A stretch of DNA of 35,684 bases from CAZKNF01 sp964554105 (GTDB taxonomy: Bacteria; Bacteroidota; Rhodothermia; Rhodothermales; VXPQ01): assembly GCA_964554105.1 (NCBI GenBank), contig CAZKNF010000036.1:1-35684 (forward strand). Direction: 5' to 3'. A model generated the notes under the pieces. It did no database searches, had not been told where the DNA came from, and saw nothing but the letters and a program-made list of their open reading frames with translations. Positions 1-9,436 of this stretch are shown here, in pieces; within the stretch, counting starts at the first letter, position 1; each line of letters begins with the position of its first letter. Made by a program: the position numbers and the translations under genes.

Positions 1-501
1 GTGATGCGGGGTGTCTCGCGGCGCACCTTCCCACTGCTCCTGATTGCCGTCCGGCTCGGTCGGTGAAGGGCCGGCGCGATCTCCGCGTGACACTGAGCCG
101 AAGTCGAAGCCTGCGAATGACACACTTACGCTTCCCCGCTCTACCGCCCGTTGAATGCGCGTATTAAGATAACGGCGCACGAAGCCGCGCGTCACCGGGA
201 TTAATCCGACAAAACCTACCAGATCTGACAACACGCCCGGAGTGATCAGCAGAGCGCCGGCGATCAGAATGATGACACCGTCGAGCAGCTCGCGTCCCGG
301 CAAACCCCCGGCACTTAGACGCTCGTTGAAACGCTTCCATACGGATAGCCCTTCTCGCTTGGCAAGGAAAGTGCCGGTAAGACCCGTGACGATAATGATC
401 CCGATCGTGGGCCAAAAGCCGATCCATTCACCTAGCCGGATGAGCAGCGCGAGCTCAACCACGGGTGTGATCAAAAAAAGTGCAAGTAAGCGTCCTAACA
501 T
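1..501 (-). CDS. fxsA: FxsA-like membrane protein (partial, 3' end off window)
   Basis: An open frame runs on the minus strand from an ATG at 501 to the left edge without a stop, so at least 167 codons are present and the C-terminus is missing. The N-terminus reads MLGRLLALFLITPVVELALL, followed by an IGFWPTIGIIIVTGLTGTFLAKREG stretch (residues about 28-52) and a second hydrophobic block, LLDGVIILIAGALLITPGVLSD. That pattern of membrane helices with a conserved K-R-E-G and T-P-G is typical of the FxsA family of cytoplasmic membrane proteins. In E. coli FxsA overexpression suppresses F-plasmid exclusion of phage T7; its cellular role is otherwise unclear. The C-terminal part visible here is hydrophilic and glycine/proline-rich, as is common in the family. 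It is divergent from the RodZ-like gene, with about 200 bases between them. No strong ribosome-binding site is visible. Confidence 0.85.
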   Translation of the reverse strand, partial: MLGRLLALFLITPVVELALLIRLGEWIGFWPTIGIIIVTGLTGTFLAKREGLSVWKRFNERLSAGGLPGRELLDGVIILIAGALLITPGVLSDLVGFVGLIPVTRGFVRRYLNTRIQRAVERGSVSVSFAGFDFGSVSRGDRAGPSPTEPDGNQEQWEGAPRDTPHH

Positions 502-701
502 GCTGAATGTGTAGACGGTGAGCCCGACTAAATGTACTCACGTTTCCGTCCCGTGTTGCTGCCGAGGAACGCCGTGACGTGATGGGATTTGTATTATGTA
601 ACACACAAGCTATGGCCGATCTCGCATTGGGAGCATCCGTTCTCTATCTTTTTCGGCTTCGTACACCACAGGAACTCGGCAGCATAAGGTCAGCATAGCA
701 G

Positions 702-1886
702 ATGCCACAAGCGTCTACGCCGGAATCCGGAGAACGACTCGCACGTGACCTGCGGCGCGTACGAGAGTCGCGCAACATCACTGTGGAAGACCTGCACGAC
801 GAGACTAAAATCCCGCAGGGATTGATTGAGGCGTTCGAAGACAAAGCGCTATTCGACCATCCGCAGTTTAATCGCGTCTATCTTCGCTCTTTCGTCCGCA
901 CCTACGCCAACGTGATTGGAATCGAGGCGGATGCGGCGATCTCGGCACTGGAAGAAGCACTCTCGGACCGCTACACGGGCTCACTCGTGGTCGAGTATCT
1001 GGATGAACAGCCCACTGAGTCCGGCCCGGCTGAGCGTGCAAAAGACTACCCACCGGGTGAAAGGCCGACAACGGAAGAGGCTGGCTCGAGGAATAAGAGC
1101 GGCGTGCAAGATGCCGGGCCACGTTCGCCCTCAGGGGCTACGAGCAGCCCATCCGAAGAAGATCTTACGGACGCCGAGAAGTCGCGGGATGCTGGGGAGC
1201 CGGACGGCATCGGAAAGGCGCCTGAATCCGCCGGTGCAGCATCCCTGAAAGGTGATGCTGCTGATGGCAACGTTCCTGAGGATTGGAGCGTGCAGTCACC
1301 TCCCCCGTCCAAAACAACACGGGATGTGTCAAAACGCACCCGTGCCGGAGGCTCGGCGTCAAGATTGGATCAACGGCGGATCCGGGCCGGCGACGGTAAC
1401 CAGCGCTGGATCGTCGTCCTCGCCGCTGTAGCCGTACTCGCCGTGCTCGTATGGGTCATCATACGTGTTACGGACGGTGGGAGCAGTCCCGCCGGCGACG
1501 CCGCAGGTGTAGCCGATACGGTTGTCGAGGCCGGAGCGGGCGAGGCAACGGACACCGTCGCACAGGACGAAGAAGCAGCGGGATATGTTCAGGAGATGCC
1601 GGCGCTTGGTGACACTATGCGCGTCTTCGTCGTAGCTGCGATCGACCAGTTAGAGCCAATCCGTGTGACCGTCGATGATGACCTGCGCCGGCCTTACTGG
1701 GTGGAGGAAGGAGACTCGATGCTGTTCCAACCCACCGAACGAATTGTCGTCGAAGAGCAGCTCGATGATATTGAACTGAGGATCGAGGGTATCGATTACC
1801 CAACAGACCGCCGCGATGAACAAGGTCGAATTGTGATCACAAGGGATTCCGTCCGCACGTATTTTGCTTCCTTTCCAGGACAGTGA
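702..1886 (+). CDS. RodZ-like membrane-anchored helix-turn-helix protein
   Basis: 394 residues. Residues about 10-90 form a cytoplasmic helix-turn-helix domain of the RodZ/HTH_25 type (GERLARDLRRVRESRNITVE, then YLRSFVRTYANVIGI). A low-complexity, charged and proline/serine-rich linker follows (about 100-230). One membrane helix lies at about 236-256, and a periplasmic beta-rich C-terminal domain of the DUF4115 type covers about 290-390. This domain order is that of RodZ, which links the MreB cytoskeleton to cell-wall synthesis in rods. No mreB or other shape gene is adjacent, so the exact role is inferred. The start ATG at 702 follows an AAGGT-like sequence about 15 bases upstream. ligA follows 84 bases downstream on the same strand. 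The linker is longer than in the E. coli protein. Confidence 0.82.
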   Translation: MPQASTPESGERLARDLRRVRESRNITVEDLHDETKIPQGLIEAFEDKALFDHPQFNRVYLRSFVRTYANVIGIEADAAISALEEALSDRYTGSLVVEYLDEQPTESGPAERAKDYPPGERPTTEEAGSRNKSGVQDAGPRSPSGATSSPSEEDLTDAEKSRDAGEPDGIGKAPESAGAASLKGDAADGNVPEDWSVQSPPPSKTTRDVSKRTRAGGSASRLDQRRIRAGDGNQRWIVVLAAVAVLAVLVWVIIRVTDGGSSPAGDAAGVADTVVEAGAGEATDTVAQDEEAAGYVQEMPALGDTMRVFVVAAIDQLEPIRVTVDDDLRRPYWVEEGDSMLFQPTERIVVEEQLDDIELRIEGIDYPTDRRDEQGRIVITRDSVRTYFASFPGQ

Positions 1887-1970
1887 ACTGAACGTTGAGT
1901 ACAGTTGGTTTCAGCCCCATCTCCTGGTATGATCACATCTCCCGCACGTTAGCTAGCTCGCTCCGACTGC

Positions 1971-4088
1971 ATGAACCTGGTTGAGGCTTCGCACGAAGCG
2001 CTGGACCGCCTGGAGAGCACCGACCTATCCACGCTGTCTGAAGACGACGCATCGGCTTTCGTCGAGCTGCTGTCTCATCTGCTGCGTGCACACAACCATC
2101 GATACTACGTCTTGGACGATCCGGTTATCACGGACCCGGAGTACGATCGCCTTTTTCAAGGTCTTCAGAGTCTCGAAGCTCATCATCCCAGTCTCGTCTC
2201 ACACGACTCGCCGACACACCGAATAGGCGGAGAGGTACTCGAGCGCTTCGGAAAGGTGCGGCATCCGATGCCGATGCTTTCCCTTTCAAATGTCTTTGAT
2301 GAGCAGGGGGTGGAGGCGTGGTATGAACGATGCCGGCGCGGCCTGAGTGACCGATACGGTGAAGACATCGCCCCGGCCGTGGTGACGGAGTTGAAGCTCG
2401 ACGGACTGGCGGTTGCGCTCACTTACGAGCGTGGAAAACTGACGATCGGTGCGACGCGGGGAAGCGGCGTGGTGGGTGAAAATATCACGACCAACGTCCG
2501 GACGATTCCATCAATCCCCCTGTCAATTCCCGTCATCCATAACAGCGTTGATGTGCCAAACCGCCTCGAAGTTCGGGGTGAGGTCTTCATCAGGAAGAGC
2601 GATTTTGAGGCCCTGAACGAACGAGCCGCATCCGCCGGCGAAAAGACGTACGCCAATCCACGAAATGCCGCCGCGGGGAGCCTTCGGCAGCTTGACCCTA
2701 CCATCACCGCCTCCCGGCCCCTCTCGTTCACTACGTACGGTATCGGGCCCATCGAAGGCACGGAGCCGCCGGGAACGCAGTATGAACTGCTGCAGTGGTT
2801 GATGAACCTTGGCTTTCCTGTGAACGAGCACTCACACAGGTCGACGGGTATTGACGAGGTCGTCGAACTGTATCGACGATGGAGCGAAGAAAGGGACGAC
2901 CTCGACTACGAGATCGACGGACTGGTAATCAAGATTGATGATTTCGAACAGCAGCGTGTTCTGGGATTTGTCTCGAACGCGCCGCGATGGGCGACAGCCT
3001 ACAAGTTCCCCGCGCGCGAGGCAACCACAAAGCTGCTCGGTATCTTGGTGAATGTCGGTCGCACGGGCGCCATCAAGCCCGAAGCCGTACTTGATCCCGT
3101 GCATATTGGCGGTGTGACGGTCTCGCGAGCCACCCTCCACAACGAAGATTATGTGGTCGACCGTGATATCCGAATCGGCGACACGGTCATGGTAAAGCGC
3201 GCCGGCGACGTCATTCCCCAGGTCATCAAACCGGTTCCGGACGCCCGAACAGGCGACGAGTCGATCTGGCAAATGCCGAAAGCATGTCCCGCGTGCGGCA
3301 GCGAATTGGTGCGGCTTCCTGAAGAGGCGGATTATTACTGCGTTTCGACGGAATGCCCGGCGCAATTCATCCGACTTGTCGAGCATTTTTCAAGTCGCGG
3401 TGCAATGGACATCGAAGGGCTTGGCTCGAAGCTGGCGGTCGTGCTCGTCACGGAGGGTCTTGTGAAGCACCTGTCGGATCTATACCGTCTTACGATGGAT
3501 GACCTGTTGTCGCTCGACAATTTCGGCGAGAAGCGGGCGCAGAATCTACTCGCCGGCATCGATGAGGCGCGCGGCAGAACGCTTTCGAGACTGATCTACG
3601 CCCTGGGTATGCGCCACATTGGGAAGACGACAGCCGAGCTGCTGGTCAGTACATTCCCATCCATGGATGCCCTTGCATTCGCGACCGTGGAAGACCTCGA
3701 AGCCATCGACGGAATCGGCACCGTGATCGCCGAAAGCGTGGTCGACTGGTTCAAGATAGACGACAATCGGCGGTTGATCTCGGATCTGAAGGCGCTCGGT
3801 GTAAATACGACGCGGCTGCCGGAGGAGAGGCCGGCAACCGAGAGCAAGAGCGCTGCGGCGGACAAGACGTTCGTGATCACCGGCACGCTGCCTACGCTGT
3901 CTCGGAAAGAGGCAGAGGCATTGATTAAACAAGCAGGAGGACGTGTCACCGGAAGCGTGAGCGGCAATACGGATTACCTCGTTGCGGGGGAGAATCCGGG
4001 GTCGAAGTACGAGAAGGCTCGTGAACACGAGATCGAGATTCTAAATGAGAGCGAGCTCCGTGAGCTCGTCGAATCGAAACGCACCTGA
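1971..4088 (+). CDS. ligA: NAD-dependent DNA ligase LigA
   Basis: 705 residues. It seals nicks in DNA using NAD+ during replication and repair. The adenylation nucleophile is K142 in the motif K-L-D-G (142-145), preceded by the Ia region containing H-R-Y-Y and D-P-E-Y-D. An OB-fold follows, then a four-cysteine zinc finger (C439, C442, C457, C462), helix-hairpin-helix repeats (LSLDNFGEKRAQNLLAGI, IDGIGTVIAESVVDWF) and a C-terminal BRCT domain from about residue 625 (KTFVITGTLPTLSRKEAEAL). All catalytic features are present and the length is slightly above the usual 670. The excess is a roughly 25-residue acidic N-terminal extension, so the true start could lie a little further in, although no better ATG is evident. 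The symporter gene begins 32 bases downstream. Confidence 0.97.
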   Translation: MNLVEASHEALDRLESTDLSTLSEDDASAFVELLSHLLRAHNHRYYVLDDPVITDPEYDRLFQGLQSLEAHHPSLVSHDSPTHRIGGEVLERFGKVRHPMPMLSLSNVFDEQGVEAWYERCRRGLSDRYGEDIAPAVVTELKLDGLAVALTYERGKLTIGATRGSGVVGENITTNVRTIPSIPLSIPVIHNSVDVPNRLEVRGEVFIRKSDFEALNERAASAGEKTYANPRNAAAGSLRQLDPTITASRPLSFTTYGIGPIEGTEPPGTQYELLQWLMNLGFPVNEHSHRSTGIDEVVELYRRWSEERDDLDYEIDGLVIKIDDFEQQRVLGFVSNAPRWATAYKFPAREATTKLLGILVNVGRTGAIKPEAVLDPVHIGGVTVSRATLHNEDYVVDRDIRIGDTVMVKRAGDVIPQVIKPVPDARTGDESIWQMPKACPACGSELVRLPEEADYYCVSTECPAQFIRLVEHFSSRGAMDIEGLGSKLAVVLVTEGLVKHLSDLYRLTMDDLLSLDNFGEKRAQNLLAGIDEARGRTLSRLIYALGMRHIGKTTAELLVSTFPSMDALAFATVEDLEAIDGIGTVIAESVVDWFKIDDNRRLISDLKALGVNTTRLPEERPATESKSAAADKTFVITGTLPTLSRKEAEALIKQAGGRVTGSVSGNTDYLVAGENPGSKYEKAREHEIEILNESELRELVESKRT

Positions 4089-4120
4089 CTCCGCAGGAAC
4101 TCCCACACTGACCGAAGCGC

Positions 4121-5650
4121 ATGCTGACCACAATAGATTACGTCGTCATCCTTGTTTACTTTTTTGGGGTAGCTGCCTTTGGCATCATCGCTGGTGGGAA
4201 GCAAACCAGCACGACCGACTATTTCCTGGGTGGGCGCGACTTGCCGTGGTGGGCCGTCTGTTTCTCCGTGGTCGCGACGGAAACGAGCACGCTCACCGTC
4301 ATCGGCATTCCCGCAGTGGCGTATGGAGGAGCGCTCACATTCCTCCAGCTCACATTCGGGTATCTCATCGGGCGTGTCATCGTCAGCATCCTCTTTCTGC
4401 CGCGGTACTACAAAGGGAAACTCTCGACCGCATACGAATTTCTCGGTAACCGGTATGGGGACACGATGCGAGGCACGGCGTCGGTGACCTTCCTCGTCAC
4501 CCGGCTTCTTGCGGACGGCGTCCGTTTGTTTGCGACGGCAATTCCTCTCAAGGTTATCGCGGACTCTGCGGGTCTCGAGATGAGCTACTTTCAGATCATC
4601 GCGTTGATCGGTCTGGTCACGATCATCTACACGTACATCGGCGGAATCAAAGCGGTGGTCTGGATGGATGTCGTGCAAATGGTCGTGTATGTGGGCGGTG
4701 CAATCGGGGCGATGTTCGTTCTACTCGGGGAGGTCCCGTCGGGATGGTGGGCCGACGCCGTTGACGCCGGCAAGACGATGACAGTCAATTTCGCATTCGA
4801 CGAGTCGCTCTCGGCGTGGCTAACTGAACCATATACCTTCTTTACGGCCGTAATCGGTGGGGCCGTTTTCACGATGGCATCCCACGGCACGGACCAGCTC
4901 ATCGTGCAGCGCCTGCTCACATGCCGCGATATTCACGATAGTCAGAAGGCGCTCATCGGAAGCGGCATCCTGGTCATGATCCAATTCGCACTATTCCTCT
5001 TCGTGGGATTGCTCCTCTGGAGCTACTACGGCGGAGTCGCGGTCGAGGACCTTGGCCTGACTCGTGGCGATGAGATATTCCCGAAATTCATTATTGAAGG
5101 GATGCCACCGGGTGTTTCGGGATTGCTGTTGGCAGGCATCGTCGCGGCCGCCATGAGTACGCTGTCTTCGTCGCTCAACTCTCTTGCATCCTCGTCGATG
5201 CTCGACCTGTACGAACGTATCCGTGGGCGTGCCATCGAAGGCTCCCGGGCGCTCACGGTGTCCCGCTTGTTGACACTCGTCTGGGGCGTGGTATTCATCC
5301 TGTTTGCCAACCTGTTTCAGAACCAGGAGAACCCCGTCGTCGAACTGGGTCTGGCTATCGCATCATTCACGTATGGTGGATTGCTTGGCGTTTTTCTTCT
5401 CGGCCTCGTAAATCGAAGAACGAATCAGGTGGATGCGGTGATCTCGTTCGTTGTGACAATCGCATTCATGGTGTGGGTCATCTTTGCTGTCTGGTACGGT
5501 CCGGAGGTGGGTTGGGTGCTTGACCTTGCACCGGCCGAAGAGACCATCGCACAGCAGAGCCTTCGGCCTATCGGCTGGCCGTGGTATACCGTAATAGGGT
5601 CGGCCGTGACGCTGATATTAGGATCCTTGCTCGCATTGCGGCATAGGTAG
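4121..5650 (+). CDS. Sodium:solute symporter (SSS family)
   Basis: 509 residues with about 13 hydrophobic helices spread over the whole length, the usual size and topology of the SSS (SLC5-like) family of inner-membrane sodium-coupled transporters. Typical features are the N-terminal block with DYFLGGRDLPWWAVCFSVVA, the following T-S-T-L-T-V-I-G-I-P segment, the GGIKAVVWMDVVQMVVYVGG block and the AAAMSTLSSSLNSLASSSML stretch near residue 345, which in this family contributes to the sodium site. The substrate cannot be told from sequence; sugars, amino acids and carboxylates are all possible. It starts 32 bases after ligA and may be read with it, but there is no functional link. The ATG at 4121 immediately precedes the first membrane helix. 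Confidence 0.92.
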   Translation: MLTTIDYVVILVYFFGVAAFGIIAGGKQTSTTDYFLGGRDLPWWAVCFSVVATETSTLTVIGIPAVAYGGALTFLQLTFGYLIGRVIVSILFLPRYYKGKLSTAYEFLGNRYGDTMRGTASVTFLVTRLLADGVRLFATAIPLKVIADSAGLEMSYFQIIALIGLVTIIYTYIGGIKAVVWMDVVQMVVYVGGAIGAMFVLLGEVPSGWWADAVDAGKTMTVNFAFDESLSAWLTEPYTFFTAVIGGAVFTMASHGTDQLIVQRLLTCRDIHDSQKALIGSGILVMIQFALFLFVGLLLWSYYGGVAVEDLGLTRGDEIFPKFIIEGMPPGVSGLLLAGIVAAAMSTLSSSLNSLASSSMLDLYERIRGRAIEGSRALTVSRLLTLVWGVVFILFANLFQNQENPVVELGLAIASFTYGGLLGVFLLGLVNRRTNQVDAVISFVVTIAFMVWVIFAVWYGPEVGWVLDLAPAEETIAQQSLRPIGWPWYTVIGSAVTLILGSLLALRHR

Positions 5651-5735
5651 GCTTGTTGTTAGCTTGAGTTCGTGAAGAGCTCGAACGCCTCTGCACGCCG
5701 CCATTTGCTCCGCGCCGGACATCGGTAGCTCATCT

Positions 5736-8390
5736 ATGGGACTGTTCGAAAAATTCGGCCTGGCTAAGAAGAAGCCGCGTCCGGTCGGGCAGAAGCTCGA
5801 GAAAGGCCGTGAATCCTCTCGACGAAGTCAGCACGCGAACTGGGCCTACAAGATTGGCATTCTGCTCGCGCTCGTCGGGCTCACTATGGCCGCCTTCCCA
5901 AGGGGTGAGGTGTACCACTATACTGTGGAAGTAGGAGACGTATGGCGGCAGGAGACGCTTGTCGCCCCCTTCGACTATTCCCTGTATAAATCTGCGGAGG
6001 AGCTTGAGGAAGAGCGTGAAGCGATCCGTGAGCGCACGCCGCCTTACTTTCAGCGAATTGAAGACGCCCAGGAAAGGCTGGCCGCGAACCGCGACACGGT
6101 AGCTCAGCAGCTTGCCCGCGTATTCGAGGCCTACGAAAGCTACAGGCTCAATCAGTTGCGTGGTCAAACCGAGCAGGCGCAGCGCGATTCATTGCGGTAT
6201 GTCGAAAACCGGCGAGGAGCGCGTCTCACAGCTTCTCCTGAGCAGTGGCAATTACTCGTCGAGTCGTACGCAAGTCGTGTGCCGGAGCTGCCGCAGGCTT
6301 CACGTGGTCCACCTACGGACGCCCGGCTCGATCAGCTTCTCCTCGACGAGGCGTGGGAGGTAAGCTCCCAGCTCTTGAATGTCGGCGTGATGGACGTGTC
6401 ACATGACAGCGTGCAGGCTGACGAGGTGGTCGTGCGAAATGAAGTCGATCGCCGCGAAACCCTCGTGAACACCGACAATCTTTACGGCTTGAACGAAGCA
6501 TATTCGTTCGCGCAGCGTCAGTTTCAGCAGATGTACGAGGATCAGCCCGAGCTGGCGACCCTTGGGACGGCCTTTTTCCGTGCGATATTTACTCCGTCCC
6601 TAAGCTATCTGCGTACGCGTACCGTGGAGGAATGGAGGGCCCAGGAAGCCCGAATCTCGCCGACGCGAGGGATGATTAGTGAAGGCGAGATCATCGTCGA
6701 GAATGGACAGCGGGTAACCGACACCATAAAACGACGACTGACGTCNNNNNNNNNNNNNNNNNNNNNNNNNNNNNNNNNNNNNNNNNNNNNNNNNNNNNNN
6801 NNNNNNNNNNNNNNNNNNNNNNNNNNNNNNNNNNNNNNNNNNNNNTTCACGGTCATCTTCGACTCGCGAGTTGGCCTGTTTGCGGCCCTGACGCTTGCCC
6901 TTATTGGCGGGTTGATCCTGAACTATGATTTCGAGTTTACATTCGCGACGATCTTCGCAACAACACTCGGCGTCTTTAGCGTCCGTGATATCAAGAATCG
7001 AGGTCAGTTCTTTGTTAGCGCCGCGCTCGTATTCCTGGGATACCTGGCCGTGCTCGGAGCCACAGCTATATATTTTGCCACGCCGAGCGAACAGTTTCTC
7101 TCAGATCTGCTCCTCGTCGGCGTGAACTCGTTCTTGCTGATTATGGCGTACCCCCTCCTGTGGGTATTCGAACGAGCGTTCGACATTACGACAGACATAT
7201 CACTCCTCGAGCTCTCCGATACAAATCGGCCCCTGCTGAAGGAGCTCTCGCTTCGAGCGCCGGGAACGTTCAACCATTCTCTTCAGGTCGCCAACCTTGC
7301 TGAAGCAGCCGCCGACGCGGTTGGGGTGAACGCACTGCAAACCCGTGTAGGAGCGCTCTACCACGACATCGGGAAGATGCTGAAACCGGAATATTTTGTG
7401 GAAAATCAGCGGCCGGGGTCCAATCTCCACGATCAGCTGAAGCCGCGAATGAGTGCGCTCATTATCGCGAGTCACGTCAAGGAAGGATTGGAAATGGGAC
7501 GACAGTACAACCTACCACAGCGTGTCCTCGACTTCATTCCTATGCATCACGGGACCACACGCATCGAATTCTTCTACAGAAAAGCCGTGGACCAGCGAGG
7601 AACGGGTGAACCGGAAATCCTCGAATCTGAATTCAGGTATCCGGGTCCACGGCCAAATTCAACCGAGACCGGCATCCTAATGCTGGCTGATTCGGTGGAA
7701 GCGGCCAGCCGCAGTCTATCCGATCCGACGCACAAACGTTTGGAGACCTTGATTGACATGATCTTCAAAGCACGGATCGAGGACGGTCAGCTCGACAAAA
7801 CCGATTTGACCTTCCGAGACCTCACGCAGATCCGCGAGACATTCCTGTCTATGCTTCTCGGCATCTATCACGTGCGAGTGAAATATCCCGGTCAGGACGA
7901 GACGCCGGAGGCACCTGCTCCGCAAGCACTTGCACCCGCTACGGACCCGGAAACGCCCGAGCTTCCCGATGTCCCGGACGATACGATGGATGAAATACGG
8001 GATCACGGCGTCCTCGGTACGATGGAGCAGAGCGTAAGCCGGGATGCCCTCGGGAATGAAGAGATCAAGGAGGAGGCCGGCGCCGTGGGTCTATTTGATG
8101 ATGATTCTTTGGATGCCGCCGCGGAGAAGAAGGAGCGACGCGACGCAGGGGAGAGTCCCACGGACGAGGAAATAGAAAACCGGGCTCGGAACAGCGGCCT
8201 GAATGACTCGCCGGATAGGGAGGATCAGGCACAAGAAGTGGATGAAGACGGAGATCGGAAATCGATAAGTTCGTCAAACGAGGCGCCGGACCAGGCACCT
8301 CCGGATGACGGCACGTCCGATGTTAAGCAAGCCGGCGACGGCGCCTCAACTGAGGCGGAGGTGGAAAAGAAGCGGGACGACGGCGGCTAA
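5736..8390 (+). CDS. pgpH: 7TM-HD family cyclic-di-AMP phosphodiesterase (PgpH type), interrupted by an assembly gap
   Basis: The 7TM-HD (PgpH/YqfF) family degrades the second messenger c-di-AMP through a cytoplasmic HD domain. Visible parts, in order: a basic N-terminus, one membrane helix (residues about 37-55), an extracytoplasmic 7TMR-HDED-type domain (to about 330), then 100 N (6746-6845), several membrane helices after the gap (about 6846-7190), and the HD domain with N-H-S (7271-7279), the H-D pair at 7362-7367 (ALYHDIGKM) and a later M-H-H-G-T. A hydrophilic, acidic tail of about 165 residues (from about 7890) is far longer than in family members such as B. subtilis YqfF. The frame is open on both sides of the N-run, but the sequence hidden there must be longer than 100 bases because the first helices of the 7TM bundle are missing. 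The gene converges with the GntR gene. Confidence 0.9.
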   Translation: MGLFEKFGLAKKKPRPVGQKLEKGRESSRRSQHANWAYKIGILLALVGLTMAAFPRGEVYHYTVEVGDVWRQETLVAPFDYSLYKSAEELEEEREAIRERTPPYFQRIEDAQERLAANRDTVAQQLARVFEAYESYRLNQLRGQTEQAQRDSLRYVENRRGARLTASPEQWQLLVESYASRVPELPQASRGPPTDARLDQLLLDEAWEVSSQLLNVGVMDVSHDSVQADEVVVRNEVDRRETLVNTDNLYGLNEAYSFAQRQFQQMYEDQPELATLGTAFFRAIFTPSLSYLRTRTVEEWRAQEARISPTRGMISEGEIIVENGQRVTDTIKRRLTXXXXXXXXXXXXXXXXXXXXXXXXXXXXXXXXXXFTVIFDSRVGLFAALTLALIGGLILNYDFEFTFATIFATTLGVFSVRDIKNRGQFFVSAALVFLGYLAVLGATAIYFATPSEQFLSDLLLVGVNSFLLIMAYPLLWVFERAFDITTDISLLELSDTNRPLLKELSLRAPGTFNHSLQVANLAEAAADAVGVNALQTRVGALYHDIGKMLKPEYFVENQRPGSNLHDQLKPRMSALIIASHVKEGLEMGRQYNLPQRVLDFIPMHHGTTRIEFFYRKAVDQRGTGEPEILESEFRYPGPRPNSTETGILMLADSVEAASRSLSDPTHKRLETLIDMIFKARIEDGQLDKTDLTFRDLTQIRETFLSMLLGIYHVRVKYPGQDETPEAPAPQALAPATDPETPELPDVPDDTMDEIRDHGVLGTMEQSVSRDALGNEEIKEEAGAVGLFDDDSLDAAAEKKERRDAGESPTDEEIENRARNSGLNDSPDREDQAQEVDEDGDRKSISSSNEAPDQAPPDDGTSDVKQAGDGASTEAEVEKKRDDGG
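6746..6845. other. Assembly gap of 100 N inside the 7TM-HD gene
   Basis: Exactly 100 N, the customary placeholder for a gap of unknown length. The bases on either side (ending GACTGACGTC and beginning TTCACGGTCA) share no overlap, so real sequence is missing. The reading frame is the same before and after the run, so the true length should equal 1 modulo 3 if no other error is present. Confidence 0.97.
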
Positions 8391-8449
8391 AAGCCGTACT
8401 CAGCCGGAGGAAGGAGGCATCCATTTCACTGACTTCCCTCGTAAATCGC

Positions 8450-9370
8450 TTATACGGGTACGATCTGTCGGATGGTGCTCATCGATTCGCTGCTTATGAT
8501 GTGCCTGATCGGCGCATGCCGATCCTTCTCGCGTAGAAATCCGAGAACGCTCCGCCGGCATGAGGGCGTGTATACCACCAGATCGGAATGCTCCACTACC
8601 TGCTCGACATGCTTGGCACTCTGATCGACTGACGCCGCCAGCATCTGTCCGGAAAATGACGTTAGATCTCGTAATTCCGAAGTGAGCGGGGGGATCGCCT
8701 CCGCATACCGCGTCACGACGGCGAGCGTTTGATCGTCGAGCAGTGCCGCAATCCTTTCTAGTGCACTCGGCTCCGGATAGATAACGATGCCGATAACATC
8801 TGTTCGCGGCAGCATCGTCGTGACATCTTGAAGATGAGCGTGAAGCGTGAATCCGAAATCGGCGTCCTGGTGCCGTGAGACATCGTCGATCTTCGCGCCG
8901 ATAACGGTCTGCTGCAGGTTCAATTGGATCTGTTCTGCACAGAGATCGGCCATTTCCTGGTACGGAAATACGGCCACCAGCTTGTGGGCGGGCCCTGAGG
9001 CATCCAGGAGGGTTCGCTGCTCCTGGAAGACATACTCTATTTCGGACTCTGAAAGGCCAAGGCCTATCAGACGCTGCAGCGTTTCGTGGGCTACGGCAGC
9101 GCCTCGCTCCATTCGCTCACTTTTGCTAAGTGTCAGGCGTTCGCGGACGATGAAACCTTTGCCTGGACGTGATTCGAGGATACCTTCCTGCTGGAGGTTC
9201 TGGTAAACCTTCCGGACCGTATGGAACGAAATGTCGAGGTGGCTGGCCAGCTTGCGAGTAGATGGGAGGATGTCGTCGATCTGGTACTGGCCGCTGGCGA
9301 TCTGATACAGGAGCTGCTCCTGAAGCTGCTCCTGGATGCCGGTCGACGATGTGCGGTCTATTGTAATCAT
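8450..9370 (-). CDS. GntR-family transcriptional regulator with an unrecognised C-terminal domain
   Basis: 306 residues. Residues about 10-78 form a GntR-type winged helix-turn-helix (LPSTRKLASHLDISFHTVRK, then a wing with E-S-R-P-G-K-G-F). The N-terminus resembles the YtrA-like group, but the effector part (about 90-306) is much longer than in YtrA and is not the aminotransferase fold of MocR. It alternates beta and alpha segments (LVAVFPYQEMADLCAEQI, VIGIVIYPEPSALERIAALL, DLVVYTPSCRRSVLGFL), which suggests a Rossmann-like or periplasmic-binding-like sensing domain. I do not recognise its ligand. It is the last gene of the minus-strand block, 66 bases after the MoxR gene, and converges with pgpH. 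Its target genes are not evident from the neighbourhood. Confidence 0.85.
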   Translation of the reverse strand: MITIDRTSSTGIQEQLQEQLLYQIASGQYQIDDILPSTRKLASHLDISFHTVRKVYQNLQQEGILESRPGKGFIVRERLTLSKSERMERGAAVAHETLQRLIGLGLSESEIEYVFQEQRTLLDASGPAHKLVAVFPYQEMADLCAEQIQLNLQQTVIGAKIDDVSRHQDADFGFTLHAHLQDVTTMLPRTDVIGIVIYPEPSALERIAALLDDQTLAVVTRYAEAIPPLTSELRDLTSFSGQMLAASVDQSAKHVEQVVEHSDLVVYTPSCRRSVLGFLREKDRHAPIRHIISSESMSTIRQIVPV

Positions 9371-9436
9371 GACGTGCCGCTTCCCGAAACTTTCCCGATC
9401 GGAGAGTTCAGTCTCGGACCGGATCAGCCGAGCACA

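Noticed and set aside
6736..6855. The first N-run as another overlap-type false gap
   Set aside because: The bases on the two sides share no overlap, and expected membrane helices are missing.
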